Source: a virus. From it: a DNA stretch of 60,226 nt. Both the position numbers and the translations under genes were made by a program. Position 1 is the stretch's first letter. Each line of letters opens with the position of its first letter. The DNA is taken from positions 1-60,226 of IMG/VR virus record IMGVR_UViG_3300049216_000109. One strand, 5' to 3'. Under the pieces are notes generated by a model that was not told where the DNA came from, did no database searches, and was given only the letters and a program-made list of their open reading frames with translations. Positions 22,315-30,232 of this stretch are shown here, piece after piece.

Positions 22315-23155
22315 GAAAGTATACGGATCTACATTTGGAATAGCTTGGACAGAATTACTTCGTCGACTAATTGAGAGAGGTAAAGTCTCTGAACCTCGTA
22401 GTATGGTGACAAAGGAAATACTCAACGTTACTCTAGAGGTTGAGAATGGTTTAGCTAACATCTTAGTTAATAATATACGAGACTTAAACTACAGATTCAT
22501 GATCGCCGAATGGTTATGGATTCAAGGCGGACTGAATGACGTGAATATACTAGCAAAGTACAATTCAGTCATGAAGAAGTTCTCAGATGATGGCGAGATT
22601 CTGTCTGGAGCATACGGCCCAAGGCTAATGCCGCAGATTCCATATGTTCTGGAGAGCCTGAACAAACCAGACTCTCGACAGGCTGTGGCCACAATTTGGA
22701 CCCCTAGCCCTGAGGATTCTAAAGATATTCCCTGTACTATATCTTTGCAGTGGATGATACGCGGAGGAAAAGTCCACTGTACAGCTAACATGAGAAGTTC
22801 GGACGTCTGGCTCGGACTTCCTTATGACTTCTTTACGTTTTCTCAGTTGACCAATTACGTAGCTATGAGACTAGGTAGACCTGTAGGTTCAGTGACTATG
22901 AATCTAGCCTCCTCTCATATCTATGAAGAGCATTGGGATAAAGGAAAGTTAGCTTCTTATAATGCTACCAAGAATACGATATGGTCGCCCCATATTCCTA
23001 GAAGTGAGCCTGTTCCTGATGCTGATGCTATAAAAGCAATGTTGGAGAATGATTTACACACTTATGTGGGTAAGTTCTGGAATAACTATAGACTAGCTTT
23101 AAAGCAAGATAAAAAGTTCTCACTGGAGGTGTTAAGTGGACTCTGTAAGAATTGA
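22307..23155 (+). CDS. Thymidylate-synthase-family enzyme, probably dCMP (hydroxy)methylase
   Basis: 282 residues with ThyA landmarks: EWLWIQGG, GAYGPRL, DSRQ (122-125), catalytic Cys143 in DIPCTISLQW, RSSD (163-166), and HIY (204-206). The motif LGLPYD (169-174) has Asp174 where dUMP-specific enzymes have Asn (LGVPFN). T4 dCMP hydroxymethylase has Asp at this place, and Asn-to-Asp changes shift ThyA toward dCMP. This predicts a cytosine-based product. The overlap with both neighbours indicates coupled expression. Confidence 0.8.
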   Translation: MAEKVYGSTFGIAWTELLRRLIERGKVSEPRSMVTKEILNVTLEVENGLANILVNNIRDLNYRFMIAEWLWIQGGLNDVNILAKYNSVMKKFSDDGEILSGAYGPRLMPQIPYVLESLNKPDSRQAVATIWTPSPEDSKDIPCTISLQWMIRGGKVHCTANMRSSDVWLGLPYDFFTFSQLTNYVAMRLGRPVGSVTMNLASSHIYEEHWDKGKLASYNATKNTIWSPHIPRSEPVPDADAIKAMLENDLHTYVGKFWNNYRLALKQDKKFSLEVLSGLCKN

Positions 23156-23594
23156 TCGACCTAGCAAGCATCAATACTACTTAAAGATGTTAGACTTAGT
23201 AGCATCTAGAAGTACCTGCATAAGACGAGCTGTTGGAGCAATAATAGTAGATGGAGATGGTCATGTTCTCAGTACTGGGTATAATGGTGTTGTTAGGGGT
23301 TTTGACCACTGTGTTGACAGTCCTTGTGCTGGCGCTAACGATAGACCTGGTGAAACGTCAAACTGCATGGCAGTCCATGCGGAACAAAATGCTTTGTTGC
23401 AGTGCACTAGTCTTGACCGTGCTAGGACTATTTATTGTAGTTGCCTTCCGTGTTTCACTTGCGCCAAACTCATCTGTAATACTAAGATAGACACTGTGAT
23501 CTGCTTAGAAGATTATGCTGATCATCGTGGACTTGATCTAATGATTAAGAGTGAGATAACAGTTAATGTAGCTGGAAAGGTATATAATGGCTAG
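23136..23594 (+). CDS. dCMP deaminase, 152 aa
   Basis: HAEQNAL (His81, catalytic Glu83) and CLPCFTC (Cys106, Cys109) form the cytidine-deaminase zinc site; GYNGVVRGFDHC is the nucleotide-binding loop of dCMP deaminases. It converts dCMP to dUMP. GTG start with GGAGG upstream, overlapping the ThyA-like gene by 20 bases. If the neighbour uses dCMP, the two would compete for the same pool. Confidence 0.9.
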   Translation: MDSVRIDRPSKHQYYLKMLDLVASRSTCIRRAVGAIIVDGDGHVLSTGYNGVVRGFDHCVDSPCAGANDRPGETSNCMAVHAEQNALLQCTSLDRARTIYCSCLPCFTCAKLICNTKIDTVICLEDYADHRGLDLMIKSEITVNVAGKVYNG

Positions 23595-25479
23595 GATTCT
23601 TCCCAAGCCTGGGATGGTAGGAAATCTATTCAGTGGTCATTCAGTAGACTCTGGGTGGAGAGCTCCTCAAGAATTACCTGACATTTCAGGTTATCCAGCT
23701 GATGCTAGGTTTGGATTAGATACCGAGTTTACATTTACTGATAAGAATATCCAGAACGCTAAGCAGGTTGGAATATCTATATGTACTCCTGACAATAAGA
23801 AGTTTTACTTGCCTCACGGGCACTATGGTGGTGGAAACTTAGATGAGAATTCTGTTCGTCGGTGGGGTAAAACTCAGTTAGCTGGGAGACACCTCTGTAT
23901 TCTAAATGCTAAAGCTGACATAGTAGTAATGAGAAATTGGGGATTAGACCTTGAGGAAATAGGAGCTAAGGTACATGACCCTGCATTTAAGGCCGCTCTT
24001 CTAGACGAGACTAGACGTAGATTCAATCTGCAAGAATTAGCTGAGGATATTCTAGGCGACAAAAAAGTTGGGCTAGAAGGAGACAAGTCCAATATAGCTG
24101 AGATGTCTGCTTCAGAGGTAGGCTCTTACGCAGAGCATGACGCTTACCTACACCGAGAGTTAGATATAGTTCAACAAAAACTAATTGATGAAGAAGGCTT
24201 AACTGCAGTTTGTGAATTAGAGGACCAGTTAATCTACTCAACAGTAGCTATGGAAACTATAGGAGCTTTGATTGATAGACCAAAGCTTGAGTGCTGGGTT
24301 AAGGAGGTTGACTTAGCTCATCAATCTGCTATACTAGAACTCCATAGAACGACAGGTCTAAAGATTAACCCTAATTCTAGTAAGGATTTAGCTAAGTTAT
24401 TTCATCATTATAGTCTTCCTATACCTACTAGAGAGGAAGAACTTGGAGGCGGGGAGACTTTTGAAGAAGAGTATCTTTCAAAAGTAGAACACCCTTGCGT
24501 GAGACTTGTTATAGCCGCTCGTAAGCTTCACTCATTGAACACTAAGTACTTAAAAAAGTACTTAAAGAATCTAGACCATAGCAACATTCTTCGCTACAGT
24601 CTTCATCAGCTACGTGGTGATGAACATGGTACAGTTACTGGGCGCTACGCGTCAGCTGCTCCGAGTAGCGGCGGTATCAACGTTCAACAAGTAATGAAAG
24701 TTGAAAGTCAATTAGAAGAAGAGTTTATTCGTGATTGGATTGTTCGTGAGCTTTTTATTCCTGCTGACGGTAAGATTTATGTTTCTGCTGATGCTAGTCA
24801 GATTGAGTTTAGGTGGTTTGCTCATTACTCTAAGTCAGAAAGACTTATAAGAGAATATAATGAAGACCCGACAATGGACTTCCATCAGTTAGTAGCTAAT
24901 ATGCTAGGCCAAAAACGCAAGGATGCGAAGCATAATAACTTTGGAAAACTGTACACGATGGGAATCCCAAAGTTAGCTAGAAAGCTAGGGTTATCCTGTA
25001 CTTGCGGGTGTGACACTAAGGAACAGTGGAATAGAGCAAATCACCACGCAGAATGTAGGATGAGAAAAGCTTTTGCTATAAGTAAGGAATATGATGAGAA
25101 GTTTCCTGAGGCAAAAGTTCTCTCTAATGAGGCTATGAAAGTAGCTAAAAATAGGGGCTATGTAAGAACAGTAATGGGCCGCCGTAGGCGTTACCCTACT
25201 AAAGAGAGACTACACTCTGCCTTGAATGCGATCATACAAGGCACAGCTGCTGATACCTTAAAGATAAAACTCTTAGATACCTATAACAATAGAAAACTAT
25301 TGAAATTAGATTTAAGAGCTACGGTACATGATGAGTTGGATGGGGACATTGACCCAGATCCGAAATATAAGAAAATGTTTAAAGAGTTACTAGAGTCACC
25401 TGATTCTAGAATTGCTTGTAGAGTACCTTTGCTGTGGGATATAGAAACTGGAGCTAATTGGCGGGAGGCCACTGAATAA
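23587..25479 (+). CDS. Family A DNA polymerase, 630 aa
   Basis: Exonuclease domain: DTEFTF (D45, E47), a YAEHDAYL motif. Polymerase: GTVTGRYAS, motif A DASQIEFRW, motif B RKDAKHNNFGKLY (K and F as in Pol I), motif C VHDELDGD. All catalytic carboxylates are present. Just after motif B there is a Cys/His-rich insert (LSCTCGCD...HHAEC) not usual for Pol I. It has no 5' nuclease domain. It should be the replicative polymerase. Confidence 0.95.
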   Translation: MARILPKPGMVGNLFSGHSVDSGWRAPQELPDISGYPADARFGLDTEFTFTDKNIQNAKQVGISICTPDNKKFYLPHGHYGGGNLDENSVRRWGKTQLAGRHLCILNAKADIVVMRNWGLDLEEIGAKVHDPAFKAALLDETRRRFNLQELAEDILGDKKVGLEGDKSNIAEMSASEVGSYAEHDAYLHRELDIVQQKLIDEEGLTAVCELEDQLIYSTVAMETIGALIDRPKLECWVKEVDLAHQSAILELHRTTGLKINPNSSKDLAKLFHHYSLPIPTREEELGGGETFEEEYLSKVEHPCVRLVIAARKLHSLNTKYLKKYLKNLDHSNILRYSLHQLRGDEHGTVTGRYASAAPSSGGINVQQVMKVESQLEEEFIRDWIVRELFIPADGKIYVSADASQIEFRWFAHYSKSERLIREYNEDPTMDFHQLVANMLGQKRKDAKHNNFGKLYTMGIPKLARKLGLSCTCGCDTKEQWNRANHHAECRMRKAFAISKEYDEKFPEAKVLSNEAMKVAKNRGYVRTVMGRRRRYPTKERLHSALNAIIQGTAADTLKIKLLDTYNNRKLLKLDLRATVHDELDGDIDPDPKYKKMFKELLESPDSRIACRVPLLWDIETGANWREATE

Positions 25480-25713
25480 ATGGTAGATATAACTTTAGTT
25501 GAACACCTGTATAATGACCTTAGTGGTGGAGCAAAAGACGTGCTAAACCAGCTGGTAAAAGTAACTTGGGATGGTAATATAAGTTCAAAGGTAGGTAGAG
25601 ACGAGCTTATAAATAAAGGTCTAGCCACTAGATTTGAAGGATTTACAGTACTAAGTGATTCCGGCTTAAGGGTGCTACAGATTTTAGGTAAACTAGAAAG
25701 GTTGACTCAATGA
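25480..25713 (+). CDS. Hypothetical small protein, 77 aa
   Basis: It starts directly after the polymerase stop and overlaps the next gene. The helical pattern with LINKGLATRFEGFTVLSDSGLRVL suggests a small winged helix. No family recognised. Confidence 0.55.
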   Translation: MVDITLVEHLYNDLSGGAKDVLNQLVKVTWDGNISSKVGRDELINKGLATRFEGFTVLSDSGLRVLQILGKLERLTQ

Positions 25714-26726
25714 AAATACTTATAACTGGGTACACCACAAGAATGACAGGAAGTAAATGGGTATCAATGGACTACATAACCTTTAGTACTCTTCTAGAAG
25801 AGATACTTAAGGACATGGGTCATGAAGTAGAGCGCCGTAAAGTCCTGATTGGTGAAGAACTAAATCATGTATATGATTTTGCATTCTGCGGGGTTGCTCC
25901 TCTAAGTTCTATGACGTCTAGTAGAGTCTGTGAAACTCATTACGCTATGGACTCTATGGTAGGCAGATGTGTAACTTACGCAGATGATTGGAGTTTCTGT
26001 GGGTATGGCGACTCTGTTCGCTATACTCTAGGTCGTTGGGAACAGTATTTGAACTACAAGAGATTTCCTTACTCTAATTCTGTAATTGAGCAGACTCGAC
26101 AATCTCTGGAGTTAATGATGAGAGTAGATGAGCTCTATAACGCTCCTGTATTAGCTCCGATGTTTCCATGGGGTAATCATAGATTCTTGATGACAGGTAG
26201 TAAAGGTGATGGTAACTATAAAGCTAAGCTAATTACGGTAGACCCTAGTGCTTGGGTGGAATTCCCTAATGTGGATATTCCTAAGCCCTCTCAGAGAACT
26301 AGGCAGTGGGTAATGGCAGCTCTAGCTGATCATACTCCTTGGATAAAGAAACAACACTTAAGGCTTCCAATAGTTTATATTGGAAATAAGAGAATGGAAG
26401 GAGTTAGAGTACTCAATGAAACAGATACTGTGCGCCTCTTTAGTAATAGTTTTGGTGTGCTTTCCGTGGGTTATCCTTCTGCTGGTTCTGGTTGGTGGAG
26501 GACTCGTTATCTTAACGCGGCCTGGGCAGAGACGTTAATTTACTCCGACCCTAGGGACGCCGCAACAATGGGCGAAGCTTTCAGGGGGTCTGCTGATGAA
26601 TTTGAGAGCATAATAACTGATAATGAGTATCTTCAAAGAGTAGAGGCCCAAGCTAACTGGCTCTATGGAAATATATCAGACAAGAGTACAGTACAGCATA
26701 CTCTAGAAAGGTTGATGAAGAAATGA
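25710..26726 (+). CDS. GT-B-like glycosyltransferase, 338 aa
   Basis: The N-terminal half begins MKILITGYTTRMTGS with a following helix and EILKDMGHEVERRKV, the Rossmann start typical of GT-B enzymes. The C-terminal half has LSVGYPSAGSGWWRTRYLNAAWAETLIYSDPRDA and ends with alternating helices, as in GT-B sugar-nucleotide lobes. Similar phage proteins of unknown or DNA-glycosylating function are known to me. Being beside a dCMP-type ThyA homologue and the polymerase, it may glycosylate modified bases; protein glycosylation is the alternative. Confidence 0.6.
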   Translation: MKILITGYTTRMTGSKWVSMDYITFSTLLEEILKDMGHEVERRKVLIGEELNHVYDFAFCGVAPLSSMTSSRVCETHYAMDSMVGRCVTYADDWSFCGYGDSVRYTLGRWEQYLNYKRFPYSNSVIEQTRQSLELMMRVDELYNAPVLAPMFPWGNHRFLMTGSKGDGNYKAKLITVDPSAWVEFPNVDIPKPSQRTRQWVMAALADHTPWIKKQHLRLPIVYIGNKRMEGVRVLNETDTVRLFSNSFGVLSVGYPSAGSGWWRTRYLNAAWAETLIYSDPRDAATMGEAFRGSADEFESIITDNEYLQRVEAQANWLYGNISDKSTVQHTLERLMKK

Positions 26727-27205
26727 AAGAATCTTCTTATCTATCGGCTCTTTCTCTAGATATAGAAAAACAGATAGGTGGAAAGGTTATAAAGACTAGT
26801 GACAGGTCTACTCTTGGTCTTCCAGACTCGACTCACATTCTTGATGGAATAGTAACATACATCGAAGCTAAGATTGGAGATAAAGTAGAATTCGACTTAG
26901 ATGGTGTTCCATACGTACAGCCGTGGAGAACAGTAAAAAAAGACTTAAGGCAATACGAAGTATGTAAGTCTATGGCGAAGCATGCCTCTGTAGTTTACGC
27001 GATCTACTATCCTGAGATTAAGAAATCAGCTATTATAACAGTTGAAGTGTTAGCTCAGTTCCGGCCTGTAGAAGGTGAAACTACTCTCCCTTATCTCTGT
27101 AGTGAAGAAGTGCTATGCAGTGGAAGAGGAATTAAGCAACTTAAACAAGTTATGGCTCGACACAGAAAGGAAGTATATGGAAGACTTAGTAAGAGCTTTT
27201 CATGA
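26723..27205 (+). CDS. PD-(D/E)XK nuclease-like protein, 160 aa
   Basis: GLPDSTHILDGIVTYIEAKI carries the D...ExK active site, and the following DLRQYEVCKSMAKHASVVYAIYYP fits the rest of the fold. Holliday-junction resolvase or RecB-like nuclease are the usual phage roles. It starts within the glycosyltransferase stop (ATGA). Confidence 0.7.
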   Translation: MKESSYLSALSLDIEKQIGGKVIKTSDRSTLGLPDSTHILDGIVTYIEAKIGDKVEFDLDGVPYVQPWRTVKKDLRQYEVCKSMAKHASVVYAIYYPEIKKSAIITVEVLAQFRPVEGETTLPYLCSEEVLCSGRGIKQLKQVMARHRKEVYGRLSKSFS

Positions 27206-27584
27206 AAAGTACGGTCACCTAGTTTCTAAACAACCTACAACTCTTATACCAGAATCTGTTAAAGATTTGAGAAAAGAACTCATATCCGAAGAATATGAGG
27301 AGCTTTTAGAGGCTATTGAACTTAATAGTTTAACTGATATAGCAGATGGAGCGGCGGATCTTATATATGTTATTATAGGAACATGCTTATCATATGGAAT
27401 TCCTATTGAACGTATATTTAGAGAAGTTCATAACTCTAACATGACTAAGACTGCTATTAAGGCAGAGAGCGGCCAGAAGTATGGGACTAAAACACCTAAA
27501 GGCCCTGACTATAAAGCTCCTGACATACATAGAATTCTGTTTAATCCAAAAACTAGTACTCTTCTTGAGACTCTTAATAGCTAG
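27177..27584 (+). CDS. MazG-like nucleotide pyrophosphohydrolase, 135 aa
   Basis: SEEYEELLEAIELN (EExxE) and DIADGAADLIYVIIGTCLSYGI (D-x2-D) are the magnesium-binding motifs of all-alpha NTP pyrophosphohydrolases. NMTK and APDI follow as in phage MazG-like proteins. Start ATG 27177 follows AAAGGAAG. Such enzymes trim the nucleotide pool, possibly removing unmodified dCTP or alarmones; the substrate is unknown. Confidence 0.8.
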   Translation: MEDLVRAFHEKYGHLVSKQPTTLIPESVKDLRKELISEEYEELLEAIELNSLTDIADGAADLIYVIIGTCLSYGIPIERIFREVHNSNMTKTAIKAESGQKYGTKTPKGPDYKAPDIHRILFNPKTSTLLETLNS

Positions 27585-27600
27585 CACAAACACAAAAATG

Positions 27601-27634
27601 CCCACGCCCTGATTGGTGATTATCAGGGCGTGGG
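27601..27634. terminator. Bidirectional terminator between convergent operons
   Basis: A perfect 13-bp stem (CCCACGCCCTGAT with ATCAGGGCGTGGG) and 8-nt loop lie between the convergent MazG-like gene and late operon end. No T-run follows on the plus strand. On the minus strand the hairpin is followed by CATTTTTG. It should separate early and late transcription. Confidence 0.85.
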
Positions 27635-27670
27635 TAATATAGCAATTCATAAAACTATTAATTTAATTCA

Positions 27671-27750
27671 TCACCAGGGAAACCTGGTGATATCAAGGTT
27701 AAATATGCAAATAAAAATTGATTGATTACTCATTCAAATTTTGCACATTA
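27671..27750 (+). repeat. Composite hairpin element, copy C
   Basis: TCACCAGG-GAAA-CCTGGTGA (27671-27690) is a perfect hairpin with a GNRA loop. AGGTTAAATATGCAAAT (27696-27712) follows, 17 bases identical to copy B. A weaker TGCAAA/TTTGCA stem surrounds a loop with ACTCATT. Confidence 0.7.
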
Positions 27751-27754
27751 TTCC

Positions 27755-27988
27755 TTATTCACTAGCGATCTGAGCAAGACCCGCCTCAATTTCCTTAGTG
27801 ATGTGGCCTTCCATGAAAGGAGGCCAACTGGTAAGGTTAATAGATAGAGTTTCTCCGTCATAGTTAAAAGTACCACTTACTCCCATGTGGTTAAAGCTAC
27901 CACTGTCACCAGATATAGCCAGTCCTTCTGAGTTAAGCTTAACTACCGCAGACTTAAATTGAGCAGGAGTCAACTTTTGAGTAATCAT
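27755..27988 (-). CDS. Hypothetical protein, 77 aa
   Basis: The last gene of the late operon. SGSFNHMGVSGTFNYDGETLSINLTSWPP suggests a beta sheet, followed by a C-terminal helix. Proteins of this style are common near lysis genes, but the role is unknown. Confidence 0.6.
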   Translation of the reverse strand: MITQKLTPAQFKSAVVKLNSEGLAISGDSGSFNHMGVSGTFNYDGETLSINLTSWPPFMEGHITKEIEAGLAQIASE

Positions 27989-27992
27989 AAAG

Positions 27993-28451
27993 TTAGACCT
28001 CCTTTGCTACTGAATTTGCGGGAGAGAGTGCGGCGGCTGGAATAGCTACAGCAGGAGTAGGTGGAAAAGCAGCCACAAGAGCAGCAAGTTCCTTAACTAT
28101 AAGAGTTACATCAGCGACGCTAGTAGGATTCTTGACCTGAGAAGCTGTGAGCAAACTAGAAAGGCTAGTCTGAACTCCAAGAATAAGGTTCTTAACACTT
28201 AGAGTAGGACCAATCGCAGTTACGAGACTACTAGCTGCAGTAAGATCCGTCTCAGCCTTATTGATAATAGCCGTAGCAGCATTACCTGCTATAGGGCCTC
28301 CTTCTAGAGAAATAACAGTCTCTAGAACAGGACCTACAAAAGTAAGAGTAGTAAGAGCTACGGTTTCAAACTTTGGAGCTGCTCCCCAAAGCTTTTCAAT
28401 TTCCTTTTCCATCTTACTGGCGAATGTTTCTAAATCCTTGATGAAGCTCAT
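27993..28451 (-). CDS. Hypothetical Ala-rich helical protein, 152 aa
   Basis: MSFIKDLETFASKMEKEIEKLWG begins a largely helical, Ala/Val/Ser-rich protein. It has no clear membrane span and no recognised domain. It lies between a small unknown gene and the putative holin. Confidence 0.6.
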   Translation of the reverse strand: MSFIKDLETFASKMEKEIEKLWGAAPKFETVALTTLTFVGPVLETVISLEGGPIAGNAATAIINKAETDLTAASSLVTAIGPTLSVKNLILGVQTSLSSLLTASQVKNPTSVADVTLIVKELAALVAAFPPTPAVAIPAAALSPANSVAKEV

Positions 28452-28453
28452 TT

Positions 28454-28753
28454 TTAATTCTCCTTGTTGAAAGTTGATGAGTCTGAAACTGGAGGTATTT
28501 GAGTAGTGGTTGAGTCTTTTATAACCGTACCTGGAGGAACATCATTAGGGTCAGGACTCTTAGTAACGTCCTTACCTGTAAGCATTGTAGAAGCAATAGC
28601 TATAAGAGCGGCTGCTACACTAGTAGAAGATACTAGAGCAGCCATTCTAAGACCAGGATCTGTTCTAGACTCTGCGAATATGAATACCGTAAGTCCTACA
28701 CAAAAGACTATACAAGCTAAGGCTATTAAATTGTTACTGGGCTTTGAGCTCAT
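28454..28753 (-). CDS. Putative holin, 99 aa
   Basis: Two hydrophobic spans (LIALACIVFCVGLTVFIF and MAALVSSTSVAAALIAIAS) are separated by a short charged loop, followed by a polar Pro/Asp/Ser-rich C-terminus. Size, topology and position next to the endolysin fit a class II-like holin, but no family is recognised. Confidence 0.6.
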   Translation of the reverse strand: MSSKPSNNLIALACIVFCVGLTVFIFAESRTDPGLRMAALVSSTSVAAALIAIASTMLTGKDVTKSPDPNDVPPGTVIKDSTTTQIPPVSDSSTFNKEN

Positions 28754-29319
28754 GTTGAAACTCCTAAAAAGAGATTTTTTGTCCAGTCATTTCTTTCTTT
28801 GAAAGCAGGATTAGATACGTTTCTTCCGCACTGTTCGGCCATCTTAGTAAAGTCTGGGGCGGGTAGATTAGCTGCAGCTAATAAGTTTCTATACTTAGAA
28901 AGTCCGCCTTCTCCGAGATTCCACCCCATGTCTAAGCATCCAACCTTTGCTAGGTCAGGAAAACTATAGTAGTTAGGAATAAGTTTAGGAAGCCAACCAT
29001 CTACTTTAAGCAGCATCTTTTCTGTTATAGCTTCAATATCTGAGCCATCTAGAAAGAGACCAGAATCTGATCTATAGGCTTTAGCTACCATTCCCCCTGG
29101 TAGAGCTTTAACTCTATTCCACTCTGCTTGTATTTCTGAAGGGCTAGCTACTTCAGATTGAACTGTCTTCCATGGAAGACTCATCATAGAGTTTATATCT
29201 GAAACTAATAGACCTTTAGCTGTAGTAGCATTAGGAGGTTTATCAGAATCAAGATATAGCCAAGATATGCTGCCTTCCCATAGATTTAATTTTTCGAGTT
29301 CAATATCTATGTAAGACAT
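28750..29319 (-). CDS. Endolysin, GH24-like lysozyme, 189 aa
   Basis: LNLWEGSISWLYLDSD places Glu near the start as in T4-like lysozymes (EG...L..Y.D), and LGWNLGEGG-type DMGWNLGEGG and ERNDWTKNLF match later family blocks. The rest is diverged. It should cleave peptidoglycan. It has no signal peptide, so it needs the holin. It overlaps the neighbours by 1-4 bases. Confidence 0.7.
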   Translation of the reverse strand: MSYIDIELEKLNLWEGSISWLYLDSDKPPNATTAKGLLVSDINSMMSLPWKTVQSEVASPSEIQAEWNRVKALPGGMVAKAYRSDSGLFLDGSDIEAITEKMLLKVDGWLPKLIPNYYSFPDLAKVGCLDMGWNLGEGGLSKYRNLLAAANLPAPDFTKMAEQCGRNVSNPAFKERNDWTKNLFLGVST

Positions 29320-29696
29320 TATCTGTTCTTACCTTCCTTTGTTTCAGTGTCTGTTGTAGTGTCTAGTTTATCGCCATTAGACTGTGTTTCATGAGTAGTT
29401 TGTCGCTCTACATAGACAGTCTGCTGGGCTGGGGGGTGCACTGTGTTGTAGACGGTGAACCCTAACGTAGCTAAGATACCAAGCACTCCAATGAAAAGTG
29501 CTACTCGGTTAGATCGAGCGTTGCGCCGGTCTTCCGCGCGCTCTAGTCGCTCTTCCTTGCGCGTTTCTTCTTCGTTGCGCTGCCATTGCATCAATGCTTC
29601 CACATTGCCCTTCAATCCTAGTTCTCCGTTTCCCCAGATGACTTTCTGAATCAACCGAAACTCTTCTCGCGTTACAACTTCCCCACCATCTGACAT
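29319..29696 (-). CDS. Single-span membrane protein with coiled coil, lysis-associated
   Basis: MSDGGEVVTREEF is set as start by GAGGAG. A charged coiled-coil (WQRNEEETRKEERLERAEDRRNARS) precedes one membrane span (VALFIGVLGILATLGFTVYN) and a polar tail. It recalls XhlA-type holin partners or an inner-membrane spanin, but is not clearly either. GC rises here. Confidence 0.55.
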   Translation of the reverse strand: MSDGGEVVTREEFRLIQKVIWGNGELGLKGNVEALMQWQRNEEETRKEERLERAEDRRNARSNRVALFIGVLGILATLGFTVYNTVHPPAQQTVYVERQTTHETQSNGDKLDTTTDTETKEGKNR

Positions 29697-29789
29697 CTTT
29701 ACTCCTCTATATTTAATGCTCACCCTCACCTTGCGGCTCACCCATTACTGGTGCGAGGGGTGCGGTATTCAAAATACCAACTATAAAAC

Positions 29790-30182
29790 CTAACTTGCCG
29801 GACAGCTATTGCCCGCTGGCAGCGCGACGGGATAGATCACTACGCTCAATGCTCCGCGACTTGTTGATGCAGGCCGCGTCACCATCACGAAGATATTCTG
29901 CTGCGGGTTGGCGGCGAGGTAGGCTGCAATCCGTGCGGTGATGTAGGTCTGCTGCGCCTGCACCTGCGCGGTCTCGGCGGCGTTGCCACTGACGGCGGTG
30001 AGTGCGGCTGTCCACTGCGGAGCAAGCACAGCAGGGAGCGCACCAGCAGCGGGGCAGCCAACGCCAGACACCGACCACACAACACTGTTCTGAGGAGTGG
30101 GCGACTGGAGTTGCTGTTGGGCGCGGCTTGCGGGGTTGAGGGTGAGGGCGACGAAGAAGAGTGCGAAGTATAGCTTTTTCAT
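29790..30182 (-). CDS. Secreted Ala/Gln-rich protein with signal peptide, 130 aa
   Basis: Start MKKLYFALFFVALTLNPASRAQ at 30182 with AAAGG upstream; cleavage after SRA is predicted. The mature part is rich in Ala, Gln and Pro (AAYLAANPQQNIFVMV). GC-rich, with codon use unlike the replication genes. Possibly acquired from a host genome; a role at the cell envelope is likely. Confidence 0.6.
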   Translation of the reverse strand: MKKLYFALFFVALTLNPASRAQQQLQSPTPQNSVVWSVSGVGCPAAGALPAVLAPQWTAALTAVSGNAAETAQVQAQQTYITARIAAYLAANPQQNIFVMVTRPASTSRGALSVVIYPVALPAGNSCPAS

Positions 30183-30232
30183 GGTATGCCTTTCTTGGTT
30201 GAGGTTAGCAGTGCGTGACGATTTTGTGGTGG

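Noticed and set aside
27601-27634. Member of the composite hairpin family
   Set aside because: Its stem sequence is unrelated to copies A-E and its place between convergent genes is explained by termination.
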